DNA of 64,000 nucleotides from Azophilus sp965200465. Its GTDB lineage: Bacteria > Pseudomonadota > Gammaproteobacteria > Pseudomonadales > Azotimanducaceae. Below are positions 1 to 7,235 of this stretch, piece by piece (within the stretch, counting starts at the first letter, position 1; every line of letters starts with the position of its first letter). The DNA is taken from NCBI GenBank assembly GCA_965200465.1, contig OZ241358.1, forward strand, positions 2,418,001 through 2,482,000, given 5' to 3'. Below the pieces are notes generated by a model that ran no database searches, was not told the DNA's origin, and saw only the letters and a list, made by a program, of their open reading frames with translations. The translations under genes and the position numbers were made by a program.

Positions 1-918
1 GACTTGGACGGCGCGTTCGGCGGCATCGGCGTCAGGCTGGCGTTGGTCGATGGCCACTTCACCCTAGTCTCGGTCACCGACGGCTTGCCGGCCGCCGAAG
101 GGGGCTTGCTGCCCGGAGACCGAATCACGGCCATCGACCGCAAGTCGCTGCAGGATCGGCGGCTAAGCGACGTGGTGGGGCGTTTGCGGGGCGCCGCCGG
201 GGAGCCGGTGCGTCTAAGCCTGTGGCGGCAGGGCGAGGGCTTTGACGCCGACCTGGTTCGGGTGCGCATCGCCCCGCCCAGCGTGGCCTCCAACTGGCTT
301 GAACCGGGCTACGCCCATGTTCGGATTCGCCACTTCAACAAAGCCACGGAAGAGGACTTCGTCAAGGCCATTGGCGCCTTGGCCGGCGAACAGGCCGTCG
401 CCGGCCTAGTGCTCGACCTGCGCGGCAACACCGGCGGCATGTTTCCGGCCGCCGTCGCTGTCGCCGGCGCCTTGCTTGACGGAGGCGCGGTGGCCTACAC
501 GGAAGGCCGTGCGCCTCCCGGGCGGCAGGAGCACTTGGCGCCGCCGGGAGACCTGCTCAACGGCGCTCCGGCGGCGGTGCTGATCGATCGGCAATCCGCC
601 TCCGCCTCGGAAATCGTCGCTGCGGCGCTCCAGCAGCGGGGCCGCGCCCTCCTTTTGGGGGAGAGGAGCTATGGCAAGGGCACGGTGCAGTCGGTGGTTC
701 ATTTGCGAGGCGCCCGCGGCCTCAAGCTGACTACGGCCCACTATTTCACGGCCAACGGCAGCGCCATTCAGGAGCGCGGCATTGAACCCGATGTTGCGGC
801 TGACGCCGAGGACAGCGAGGCGATTCTCGCCGAGGCATTGGCTTTGCTGAAAGGCGCCGGCCCGGACGGCGCTCCGGGGCCTAGCCGTCAAGCAGTTCCT
901 GGCCCTCGCGGAAGTTGA
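1..918 (+). CDS. C-terminal processing protease (S41 family), 5' end outside window
   Basis: Periplasmic serine protease of the CtpA/Prc type, which trims or degrades envelope proteins from their C termini. The frame is open at the window edge, so the N terminus (signal peptide and first domain) is missing. A PDZ domain covers roughly residues 20-85 of the visible part (G-L-P-A-A-E-G-G-L-L-P-G-D). The S41 core follows: L-D-L-R-G-N-T-G-G near 138, the nucleophile in S-A-S-A-S-E-I near 200 and the general-base lysine in S-Y-G-K-G-T-V-Q near 225. The 25-residue Ser/Lys spacing matches Tsp. Its 3' end overlaps hisA tail-to-tail by 38 bp. Family assignment is firm; which paralogue it is remains open. 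Confidence 0.9.
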   Translation, partial: DLDGAFGGIGVRLALVDGHFTLVSVTDGLPAAEGGLLPGDRITAIDRKSLQDRRLSDVVGRLRGAAGEPVRLSLWRQGEGFDADLVRVRIAPPSVASNWLEPGYAHVRIRHFNKATEEDFVKAIGALAGEQAVAGLVLDLRGNTGGMFPAAVAVAGALLDGGAVAYTEGRAPPGRQEHLAPPGDLLNGAPAAVLIDRQSASASEIVAAALQQRGRALLLGERSYGKGTVQSVVHLRGARGLKLTTAHYFTANGSAIQERGIEPDVAADAEDSEAILAEALALLKGAGPDGAPGPSRQAVPGPRGS

Positions 919-1618
919 GTGTTCCGGCGTAGATCGCCCGGCCGGTTATGGCACCTAAGAGCAGCCTGCCGGCCCTTTCGTCGGCCGCCTTTAGAGCGGC
1001 TAGGTCGGCTAGGTCGTGCAGCCCGCCGGAGGCGATCACCGGCGTGGCCACCGCCGCGGCTAGGGCCAAGGTTGAAGCCGCGTTGATGCCGCTCAGCATG
1101 CCGTCACGCTCGATGTCGGTGTGGATGACGCCGGCCAGGGGAAGGCGGTCGGCGGCTTGGGCCAACTCCAATGCGCTGCTTTGCGTGGCGGCGGCCCAGC
1201 CTTCGGTGGCCACCCGGCCGGCGCGGGCGTCCAAGCCGAACAGCACACGGCGCGGAAATCGCTCGGTCAATTGCCGCAGGAACTCGAAGCTCCGCACCGC
1301 CGCGGTGGAGACGATGACGGCCTCCACCCCGGCGTCCAGATAGCGGGCGGCGTCGGCTAGGGAACGGATGCCGCCGCCGACCTGAACCGGCACGCCCTGG
1401 CTGCGCTTGACGATTTCGGCAATGGCCTCGTGGTTGCGCGGAGCGCCGGCGAAGGCGGCGTCCAAGTCAACAACGTGCAGCCGGCGGCAGCCTTCCTGCA
1501 GCCAGCGTTCGGCCATGGCCGCCGGCTCTTCGGAGAACAGGGTGGCGTCCTCCATGCGCCCCTGCTTGAGGCGCACGCACTGCCCGTCCTTGAGGTCGAT
1601 GGCTGGGATCAGCAACAC
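881..1618 (-). CDS. hisA: Phosphoribosylformimino-AICAR ribotide isomerase
   Basis: Catalyses the fourth step of histidine synthesis, an Amadori isomerisation of ProFAR to PRFAR. 245 aa, the usual length for this (beta/alpha)8 barrel. The N terminus L-L-I-P-A-I-D-L-K-D-G carries catalytic Asp8, and the second catalytic Asp lies in G-L-D-A-R-A-G-R-V near residue 129. The C-terminal phosphate-binding loops (V-I-A-S-G-G, G-A-I-T-G-R-A-I-Y) are intact. It starts 27 bp after hisB, so the two are probably cotranscribed. hisH, which normally sits between hisB and hisA in gammaproteobacteria, is absent, and hisF does not follow. Confidence 0.95.
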   Translation of the reverse strand: MLLIPAIDLKDGQCVRLKQGRMEDATLFSEEPAAMAERWLQEGCRRLHVVDLDAAFAGAPRNHEAIAEIVKRSQGVPVQVGGGIRSLADAARYLDAGVEAVIVSTAAVRSFEFLRQLTERFPRRVLFGLDARAGRVATEGWAAATQSSALELAQAADRLPLAGVIHTDIERDGMLSGINAASTLALAAAVATPVIASGGLHDLADLAALKAADERAGRLLLGAITGRAIYAGTLNFREGQELLDG

Positions 1619-1645
1619 GCCGGCTGTGGCCCGGGTTCGGCCCGT

Positions 1646-2242
1646 TTAGAGCGAGCCCTTGGTCGAGGGCGTCTTGCCCCCGCTCCGGGGGTCGGGCGCC
1701 ACCGCCATGCGCAGCGCTCGGCCGAACGCCTTGAACAGCGTTTCCGCCTGATGGTGGGCGTTGCCGCCGCGCAAGTTGTCCAGATGCAGGGTGACTTGGG
1801 CGTGATTGACGAAGCCCTGGAAGAACTCCCGCAGCAGGTCCACGTCGAAATCGCCGATGCGGGGCCGAACGAAGGCGCATTCATAGGTCAGCCCCGGCCG
1901 CCCGGAGAGGTCCAGCACCGCCCGGGACAGCGCCTCGTCGAGGGGGACGTAGGCGTGGCCGTAGCGCGCCACGCCCTCCTTGCCGCCGACGGCCTTGGCC
2001 AAGGCTTGGCCGAGGACGATGCCCACATCCTCCACCGTGTGGTGGGCGTCCACCTCGAGGTCTCCCTTGGCGCGGACTTGCAAATCGACCGAGCCGTGCT
2101 GCGCCACCTGGGTGAGCATGTGCTCGAAGAACGGCAGGCCGGTGGCCAGGTCCGCTTCGCCGGCGCCGTCCAAGTTCAGGGTCAACTCGATTTGGGTTTC
2201 CCGGGTGCGGCGAGCGATTGCGGCGGTGCGCGGGTGTTTCAT
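1646..2242 (-). CDS. hisB: Imidazoleglycerol-phosphate dehydratase
   Basis: Dehydrates imidazoleglycerol phosphate to imidazoleacetol phosphate. 198 aa from the chosen ATG; this is the monofunctional type, without the histidinol-phosphatase half found in E. coli HisB. Manganese-binding repeats are visible as H-H-T-V-E-D and H-H-Q-A-E, with the F-F-E-H-M-L signature near the N terminus. I chose ATG 2242 (M-K-H-P-R-T) because a GGGGA lies about 10 nt upstream; a TTG three codons earlier is the alternative. First gene of a short hisBA unit. Confidence 0.94.
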   Translation of the reverse strand: MKHPRTAAIARRTRETQIELTLNLDGAGEADLATGLPFFEHMLTQVAQHGSVDLQVRAKGDLEVDAHHTVEDVGIVLGQALAKAVGGKEGVARYGHAYVPLDEALSRAVLDLSGRPGLTYECAFVRPRIGDFDVDLLREFFQGFVNHAQVTLHLDNLRGGNAHHQAETLFKAFGRALRMAVAPDPRSGGKTPSTKGSL

Positions 2243-2324
2243 CCGAGCCAATTCCCCATTGCATGTCAGCCAGTGGATGCGCCCTGGTGCCCAGCGCGAA
2301 TGGAATATAAATCCATCGTTGAAG

Positions 2325-2565
2325 TCAACAAGCCTTTGCGGGCGAATCCCCCAATCCTTGGATAAGCATCGCCTTCGCCTGCGCCAGCTCGGCGCGGCAG
2401 CCGCAGCTTGGAGGCTCCGGCCCGTTTCGGGACAACTCCCGGCTTACGGTGGACTGGTTCACGCCCATGCGGTCGGTGATCTCCGCCTGCGTGGCGCCGC
2501 TTGCCTTGAGCGCCTTGATGCGGCATCTTTATCTCGTAGGTGAGCTGGCTGTAAGGTAGGGCCAT
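2325..2565 (-). pseudogene. IS30-family transposase N-terminal fragment, frameshifted
   Basis: Starting at ATG 2565 the frame reads M-A-L-P-Y-S-Q-L-T-Y-E-I. After one extra A (near 2529) the other frame continues R-C-R-I-K-A-L-K-A-S-G-A-T-Q, then I-T-D-R-M-G-V-N-Q-S-T-V-S-R-E-L, ending at a stop at 2325. This is the typical helix-turn-helix that opens IS30 transposases. The DDE catalytic domain (about 250 further residues) is absent, so this is a dead remnant. It lies just upstream of hisB and fills most of the 2243-2680 gap. No terminal inverted repeats are recognisable. Confidence 0.7.
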
Positions 2566-2680
2566 TCTCCTTTGGCTGTAGGGGCTTGAGGGAGTGGTCA
2601 CGCATTACGCCAGTCCACCCGCCTCCGCCATCGCAGGCCGCAACGGCGGCGGGCGTGGCCAGCGTGGTTGCCGGCGCCGG

Positions 2681-3109
2681 CTACAGTCGGTCCGCCAAGC
2701 TGCCGTAGGGCAGAAACCTGTTGTCGCTGTTCCTTTTGATCCAGGCGCTGAGCTCCGCCGGCCAAGCGCCCCGGCCGCGCAGCAGGCGGCACAGCGTGAT
2801 GACGGGGGATTTCGCTCCCGCCTTCCAATCCGGGAAGCGTCCCTCCGCCAAGGCGTACAGGCGAACTAGGCTGATCAATTCCTCGTTGGTCAGCTCATCG
2901 GCGGCCCCCCAAGCGGCGGGCGGCAAACGAACGGTGGCCGCCAAGCGGCTGACCGCCGTTGCCGGCAGGCCGAAGTCGTCCAAGTGCAGGCGCTTCGCCG
3001 CGCCGAGCAGCTCCGCCAATACGGACGCATCCAAAGCCCTGATCTGCTGCGACGGGTCCCAAGCGCCAACGGCCAAGGTCAGCCTCCCTGCCAATTGCCT
3101 TGCCAGCAC
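2681..3109 (-). CDS. Hypothetical protein, 142 aa
   Basis: I do not recognise the family. The frame starts at GTG 3109 and is rich in Leu, Ala and Arg, with alternating helical stretches and no membrane segment, signal peptide or obvious catalytic motif. The amphipathic pattern L-T-N-E-E-L-I-S-L-V-R-L-Y-A-L-A-E-G and the acidic/basic balance look like a real soluble protein rather than a shadow frame. The C-terminal part contains tryptophans in a P-A-E-L-S-A-W-I-K-R-N context. It stands alone between the IS30 remnant and a small membrane protein. No ribosome-binding site is convincing, so the start is uncertain. Confidence 0.45.
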   Translation of the reverse strand: MLARQLAGRLTLAVGAWDPSQQIRALDASVLAELLGAAKRLHLDDFGLPATAVSRLAATVRLPPAAWGAADELTNEELISLVRLYALAEGRFPDWKAGAKSPVITLCRLLRGRGAWPAELSAWIKRNSDNRFLPYGSLADRL

Positions 3110-3162
3110 ATTGCGGCGCCGGTATTCTACCGCCCAGTGGGCGACGCCGCGCCGTTTTGCAC

Positions 3163-3181
3163 GGGATCACCACCTTTCGGA
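3163..3181 (-). repeat. Short copy of the end of the 54.5/57.3-kb repeat
   Basis: The 19 bp on the plus strand are the exact reverse complement of the terminal part (tccgaaaggtggtgatccc) of the 106-bp repeat found at 54553-54658 and 57321-57426. Only this terminal piece is preserved here. It lies between two small genes and suggests that the element is a dispersed repeat family in this genome. Confidence 0.6.
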
Positions 3182-3296
3182 CATAAGGCCCAAATGTTCA
3201 ATTCGATTGCACCAAAGGGTTGACGGGAAGTGCAGTGGAAGGGAGACTATCCCCAAAGCTTGGAATTCCTTCGCTGGCTTAAGTCGCCGAAATTTC

Positions 3297-3506
3297 ATGA
3301 GCGTCGCCACTTTTGACACCCTCAAGTTCGCCCAACGTTTGGAGCAGGCGGCCGCCTTCGCCGAGGCGCAGAAGGAGGCGTTGGAAACGCAGTTGGCTAC
3401 GAAGGGGGATGTGCAGCGGATGGAGAAGGATCTGCTGCTGCTTAGGTGGATGATCGGCTTCAACCTAGCCTTTACCCTGGCCTTGGTTTGGAGGGTCTTC
3501 GCCTAG
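3297..3506 (+). CDS. Small coiled-coil protein with C-terminal membrane anchor
   Basis: 69 aa from ATG 3297 (M-S-V-A-T-F-D-T-L-K). Residues 8-48 form a predicted amphipathic coiled coil (F-A-Q-R-L-E-Q-A-A-A-F-A-E-A-Q-K), followed by a single hydrophobic segment (W-M-I-G-F-N-L-A-F-T-L-A-L-V-W) at the very C terminus. This resembles the short DUF1640-like proteins (coiled coil plus terminal TM helix) common in proteobacteria, whose function is unknown. The start was chosen because only this part of the longer open frame has protein-like composition. Convergent with the aminotransferase gene, overlapping it by 4 bp. Confidence 0.65.
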   Translation: MSVATFDTLKFAQRLEQAAAFAEAQKEALETQLATKGDVQRMEKDLLLLRWMIGFNLAFTLALVWRVFA

Positions 3507-4648
3507 CGGGCTGCGTCAACGCCGGCGGCGAACCGGGCTAGGCCCTCCTCCAGCAGCGTCCGCGGGCAGCCGAAGTTGAGGCGTAGAAAACCGGGGCCGG
3601 CGAAGTCCGCGCCGTCGGAGAGGCCCACGCCATGCGCCTCAAAGTGCGCCGCCGGGTCCGGCAACCCCAGATCGCGCACGTCCAGCCAAGCGAGGTAGGT
3701 GCCCTCCACCGGCGTCATGCGCCCGCCCATCGCGTCCTGCACCAACCGATGGTTGCCGCGCAGATAGTTCAGCAGCCGGTCCAGCCAGCCGCTTTGGTCG
3801 CTGAAGGCGGCCGTGGAGGCGGCGTAGGCCAGGGGGCCGACGAAAGGGGTCAGGCCGCGGTCGGCTTGTTGGAAGCGGCGGCGCAGGTCGGCGTTCGGGA
3901 TGACGGCGACGGCGCAGGACAGGCCGGGCACGTTGTAGGCCTTGGTGGCGGCGTACAGGGAGATGGTGCGCTCGGCGATGGCCGGGTCCAGGCTGGCGAT
4001 GGGGATGTGCCGCGCTCGCCCATCCAGCAGGATGCCGCAATGGATTTCGTCGGAGCAGATCAGCAGGTTGCGCCGCTCGGCGAAATCGGCGAGAGCTTCG
4101 AGTTCCGCCTTGGTGAACACCCGCCCGGTGGGGTTCTGCGGATTGGCGATCATCAACAGGTGGGTGTGGCGGTCGGCGGCGGCCCGCATCGCGTCCAAGT
4201 CCGTCACCCAGCGTCGTCCGTCCCGCTGCATCGGCGCTTTGATGAGGCGTTGCCCGGCGTTGGCGGGCACGGAGAGGAAGGGGTAGTAGATGGGGGTGGG
4301 AATGAGGATGGCGCCGTCCGGTTCGGCGGCGGCCATCGCCGTGAGGTTCAGGCCCGGCACCACGCCGGGAAACCACACCAGCCACTCCTCCGCCACCCGC
4401 CAGCCGTGGTTGCGTTTCATCCATTCGCAAAAGACGGCGGCCAAGGGTTCCGGTGTGCGGGTGTAGCCCAGGATTCCGTGCCGGACGCGCTCGGCCAAGG
4501 CGTCGAGCAGGAATGAGGGCGCTGGGAAATCCATGTCCGCCACCCAGAAGGGCAGCACATCCCGGCCTTGGTATTTGTCCCACTTGGCGCTGAAGGTGCT
4601 GCGCCGGTCTATCAATCGGTCAAATTCGCCCATTGGCGCAGGCTCCAT
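3503..4648 (-). CDS. MalY/PatB-family PLP aminotransferase / C-S lyase
   Basis: Fold-type I pyridoxal-phosphate enzyme of 381 aa, typical for the MalY/PatB group, which cleaves cystathionine-like C-S bonds (cystathionine beta-lyase) and transaminates weakly. Visible landmarks are D-V-L-P-F-W-V-A-D-M-D-F near the N terminus, N-P-Q-N-P-T-G-R-V-F, C-S-D-E-I-H-C (the PLP-binding Asp) and the Schiff-base lysine in Y-A-A-T-K-A-Y-N-V-P-G. The C terminus (F-L-R-L-N-F-G-C-P-R) holds the carboxylate-binding arginine. Monocistronic; divergent from grxD. Substrate cannot be fixed from sequence. Confidence 0.88.
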   Translation of the reverse strand: MEPAPMGEFDRLIDRRSTFSAKWDKYQGRDVLPFWVADMDFPAPSFLLDALAERVRHGILGYTRTPEPLAAVFCEWMKRNHGWRVAEEWLVWFPGVVPGLNLTAMAAAEPDGAILIPTPIYYPFLSVPANAGQRLIKAPMQRDGRRWVTDLDAMRAAADRHTHLLMIANPQNPTGRVFTKAELEALADFAERRNLLICSDEIHCGILLDGRARHIPIASLDPAIAERTISLYAATKAYNVPGLSCAVAVIPNADLRRRFQQADRGLTPFVGPLAYAASTAAFSDQSGWLDRLLNYLRGNHRLVQDAMGGRMTPVEGTYLAWLDVRDLGLPDPAAHFEAHGVGLSDGADFAGPGFLRLNFGCPRTLLEEGLARFAAGVDAAR

Positions 4649-4675
4649 CAGGTCTTACAATGCTCGCCAATTGCC

Positions 4676-4745
4676 GCAAGGAGGGGAATCCCACAAGGAG
4701 TTACCCCGTCCCGCAAGAAGATACCCCTAAGGAGGGAAGGCGAAC
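4676..4745 (+). promoter_or_regulatory. Leader of grxD with repeated Shine-Dalgarno-like modules
   Basis: Upstream of grxD the sequence contains AAGGAG-like cores at four places (gcaaggagggg, acaaggagtta, gcaagaagata, ctaaggaggga) at roughly 16-19-nt steps. Only the last, about 9 nt before ATG 4746, is placed as a true ribosome-binding site. The others look like imperfect tandem copies of the same module. Confidence 0.45.
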
Positions 4746-5084
4746 ATGGGCAGCGCAGCGACCGATCCGGCTTTGGCCACCATCAAGCAGCAGATTGAGG
4801 AAAACCCCATCATTCTCTACATGAAGGGGTCTCCCCAAGCCCCGCAATGCGGCTTCTCCGCGCAAACGGTGCAGTGCCTCATCGCCTGCGGCCAGCGGTT
4901 CGCCTATGTTGACGTGCTCGGCAATCCGGACATCCGCGCCACCCTGCCGGGCTACGCCAATTGGCCGACTTTTCCCCAGCTTTACGTGAGCGGGGAACTG
5001 GTGGGCGGCTGCGACATTGTGACGGAGATGTTTGAGTCCGGCGAGCTGGAGCCGTTGATTAAGCAAGCGGCGGGGTCTGCCTGA
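4746..5084 (+). CDS. grxD: Monothiol glutaredoxin (Grx4 type, CGFS)
   Basis: Binds [2Fe-2S] clusters with glutathione and passes them to client apo-proteins in the cytoplasm; works with BolA-type partners. 112 aa, the normal length. The active site is C-G-F-S with the cysteine at residue 35, preceded by the glutathione-contact lysine in Y-M-K-G-S-P. W-P-T-F-P-Q-L-Y and G-G-C-D-I-V complete the thioredoxin fold. A strong AAGGAGG sits about 9 nt upstream. Divergent from the aminotransferase gene and convergent with rnt. Confidence 0.95.
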   Translation: MGSAATDPALATIKQQIEENPIILYMKGSPQAPQCGFSAQTVQCLIACGQRFAYVDVLGNPDIRATLPGYANWPTFPQLYVSGELVGGCDIVTEMFESGELEPLIKQAAGSA

Positions 5085-5135
5085 AGAAGCGTAGGACGGT
5101 TTCCGCGCCGGGGCTTCGCGCATCCAGCACCGCCG

Positions 5136-5771
5136 TCAGCCGCTCCGCTGCCGCCAAGGCGCTTGCGACCCCTGCGCTTGGTCCCAGCCGTTGACGATCT
5201 TGCAGAACAGCATCGCGCAGCGCTCAGCGTCGTAGAGGGCGCTGTGCGCTTGGTCCTTGCTGTAGTCGATGCCGGCCCGGGCGCAGGCTTCGCCCAGCAC
5301 CGTGTGGCCGTAGGCGACCGCGGCGAGGGCGGCGGTGTCTATGGTGGTGAAGGGATGAAAGGGGTCGCGCTTGGCGTTGGCCCGCTTGGCGGCGCTGCGC
5401 AGAAAGGCGGCGTCGAACACCGCATTGTGGGCCACAAGCACCCCTCGGTGGCAACCTTGCGCCTTGATTTGCCCGCGCACGATCTTGAAGAAGCGCTTGA
5501 TGGCCTCGGCTTCGCCGATGGTGCTGCGGTTGGGGTCGTTGAGGTCAATGCCCGTCACCCGCAGGGAGTCCGGGGCGATCTCCGCGTCTGCGAACGGCCT
5601 GACCGGCCATTGGTGGCGGGCGTTGATGACCAAGGCGCCGCCGTCGAACCGCAAGGTCAGGGCGGCAATCTCCAGCACCGCATGGCGCACCGGGTCAAAG
5701 CCGCTGGTCTCCACATCCACCACCACCGGCAGAAAGCCGCGGAACCGCGCCGCCATGCTGATCTCGCCCAT
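5136..5771 (-). CDS. rnt: Ribonuclease T
   Basis: DEDDh-type 3'-5' exoribonuclease that trims tRNA and other small stable RNAs. 211 aa, as in E. coli. Exo motif I is V-V-D-V-E-T-S-G-F-D (Asp19, Glu21), motif II lies in H-N-A-V-F-D-A-A-F-L, and motif III is H-S-A-L-Y-D-A-E, so the catalytic set is complete. RNase T is essentially restricted to gammaproteobacteria, which helps place the organism. In many relatives it neighbours grxD, as here. Confidence 0.95.
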   Translation of the reverse strand: MGEISMAARFRGFLPVVVDVETSGFDPVRHAVLEIAALTLRFDGGALVINARHQWPVRPFADAEIAPDSLRVTGIDLNDPNRSTIGEAEAIKRFFKIVRGQIKAQGCHRGVLVAHNAVFDAAFLRSAAKRANAKRDPFHPFTTIDTAALAAVAYGHTVLGEACARAGIDYSKDQAHSALYDAERCAMLFCKIVNGWDQAQGSQAPWRQRSG

Positions 5772-5872
5772 AGCGGCGACCTAAACAGGTTCCGTTCAAT
5801 AACACAAGCCGTTGCCCGCGGACGCCGATGACCCACCAAGTGCGGCAAGCTCGCCTCAGCCCTAACCCAGGG

Positions 5873-5962
5873 TCCCCAAGCCCCGCTTAAGGAATCGTTG
5901 CAGCGCACTGCAAGGCGCACCGTGCAAGGGTTTTTTCCGGCAATTGCATGGTTGCGGCACTT
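5873..5962. repeat. 90-bp dispersed repeat, copy 1
   Basis: Near-identical to 10708-10796 (a few substitutions and one 1-nt length difference in a G run). Shared core: cgcttaaggaatcgtt, then caaggcgcaccgtgcaagg and ttttttccgg. Both copies have the same orientation and each lies about 100 bp upstream of a minus-strand gene (rnt here, the Rpn gene at the other). The rest of the 341-bp gap 5772-6112 contains a GC-rich segment with inverted symmetry (gggcgccccgcccgcctgcgggcc) and no recognisable gene. Confidence 0.75.
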
Positions 5963-6112
5963 TATGACTGTCTGATTCTTAAGAGCGCGGGCGCCCCGCC
6001 CGCCTGCGGGCCTTAGGGCCTGCGTTCCCAGGGAACGCCGGCGGGCCGGGCGATCCTTCCGGGGGATTGGGGTTCGCTCCAGTCGCGCAACGCTCCGTTA
6101 AAGGGCCATCCG

Positions 6113-6679
6113 CTACGCTCGGCTGACGTACTCGCCCTTGCGGGTGTCGATCTTCAGCTTGTCCCCCACGTTGATGAACAGGGGCACCCGGATGACCGCA
6201 CCGGTGGAAAGGGTGGCCGGCTTGCTGCCGCCTTGGGCGGTGTCCCCCTTCAAGCCGGGGTCGGTCTCCGTGACCTCCAAGGTGACGAAATTGGGAACCG
6301 TGACGGATATGGGGTCTTCGTTCCACAGGGTCACTTGGCAAACGTCCTGCTCCGTAATCCAGTTCAAGGCGTCGCCGATGACGGCTGCGGAGGCCGCCAC
6401 CTGCTCGTAGCTGCCGTCGGTCTTCATGAAATGGTGGAATTCGCCGTCGGTGTAGAGGTATTCCATGGCCAACTCCACCACGTCGGCGGCGTCAATGGAC
6501 TCCCCGGACTTGAAGGTGCGCTCCCAAACGCGCCCGGTCTTGAGGTTGCGGAACTTGACCCGATTGAACGCCTGCCCCTTGCCGGGCTTGACGAACTCGT
6601 TCTCCAGGATGGAGCAGGGGTCGCCCTCCAGCAGCACTTTTAGCCCGACGCGGAATTCATTGGTGGCGTAGCTGGCCAT
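6113..6679 (-). CDS. efp: Elongation factor P
   Basis: Stimulates peptide-bond formation on ribosomes stalled at polyproline stretches. 188 aa with three beta-barrel domains. The loop K-P-G-K-G-Q-A-F has Lys34 at the position modified by EpmA/EpmB beta-lysylation in gammaproteobacteria; neither modification gene is in this window. The C-terminal signature G-D-K-L-K-I-D-T-R-K-G-E-Y is intact. The proline-run peptides at 25.8-28.4 kb would be expected to need this factor (inference). Confidence 0.96.
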   Translation of the reverse strand: MASYATNEFRVGLKVLLEGDPCSILENEFVKPGKGQAFNRVKFRNLKTGRVWERTFKSGESIDAADVVELAMEYLYTDGEFHHFMKTDGSYEQVAASAAVIGDALNWITEQDVCQVTLWNEDPISVTVPNFVTLEVTETDPGLKGDTAQGGSKPATLSTGAVIRVPLFINVGDKLKIDTRKGEYVSRA

Positions 6680-6688
6680 GGCGGCATC

Positions 6689-6865
6689 TTACTGCAAGCG
6701 AGGGCTTGAATGCACCAACAGGCCAAGGGCAAGCTCCTCGTGAATCACGGCTTGGCCGGCGTCAAGCGTCTGCGCACCATGCCGAGCGAGCGCGACGGTC
6801 AACCGCGCCATCGACCCCGGCCGGTCTTGGCCGGAAACCGTCACCACGGCAATAGAATCGCCACG
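6689..6865 (-). pseudogene. serB: Phosphoserine phosphatase (SerB) ACT-domain remnant
   Basis: This 58-codon open stretch has no good start and ends at TAA just before efp. It reads I-A-V-V-T-V-S-G-Q-D-R-P-G, then L-A-R-H-G-A-Q-T-L-D-A-G-Q-A-V-I-H-E-E-L. That is the N-terminal ACT domain of long-form SerB, the last enzyme of serine synthesis. An in-frame TAG precedes it and the HAD phosphatase domain (about 200 residues) is missing. serB lies near parC in Pseudomonas, so this is probably an old resident gene reduced to a stub rather than an import. Confidence 0.72.
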
Positions 6866-6896
6866 CTAGCATCCACCGAAAGGCTGTCGTAACGAT

Positions 6897-7235
6897 TCAA
6901 CGCTGAACTGCCGCTTCAAGCCTAGTTAACCAGCGGGCAAAATGCTGACTGGCCGCCCTGGCTCTTCCAGGCCATCCCTTCGACTGGCTCCGCGGCATGC
7001 CGTAGTTGTCCGCCATCATGGTGGAGACAGCTTGCCGGTCTTCCTTCAAGTGGCGCAGAATGCCTTTCCGGACGGACTGCCAAGATATGCCTCCACCACG
7101 CTGGTTTCTATGACGCCGGTCCCCAAGCAAACGCGCCGTAATGGACGAATAACCTTGGTCCATTAGATGCGGATGGAGCACATTGTTCACAAACGCTTCT
7201 CCGGTTGCGCCCTCCACATGAACCAACAGACGCAT
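6897..7235 (-). pseudogene. DUF4276-family protein, C-terminally truncated
   Basis: 112 aa. The N terminus R-L-L-V-H-V-E-G-A-T-G-E-A-F-V and the later T-M-M-A-D-N-Y-G-M-P match the first half of DUF4276 proteins, TOPRIM-like partners usually encoded directly after an AAA ATPase in OLD/Gabija-like or related accessory modules. Full-length members are about 200 aa, so the C-terminal half is absent and the gene is probably dead. Its start overlaps the stop of the ATPase frame (TAATG), the normal arrangement for this pair. Function of the family: putative nuclease partner in mobile-element defence (inference). Confidence 0.65.

Noticed and set aside
5950..6110. GC-rich inverted sequence as a rho-independent terminator of efp
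   Set aside because: Stems are imperfect and no T run follows on the minus strand, so I list it only as part of the gap.
6710..6892. 60-codon plus-strand ORF between efp and the DUF4276 gene
   Set aside because: It is the antisense shadow of the SerB ACT remnant, which reads as a clear protein on the other strand.
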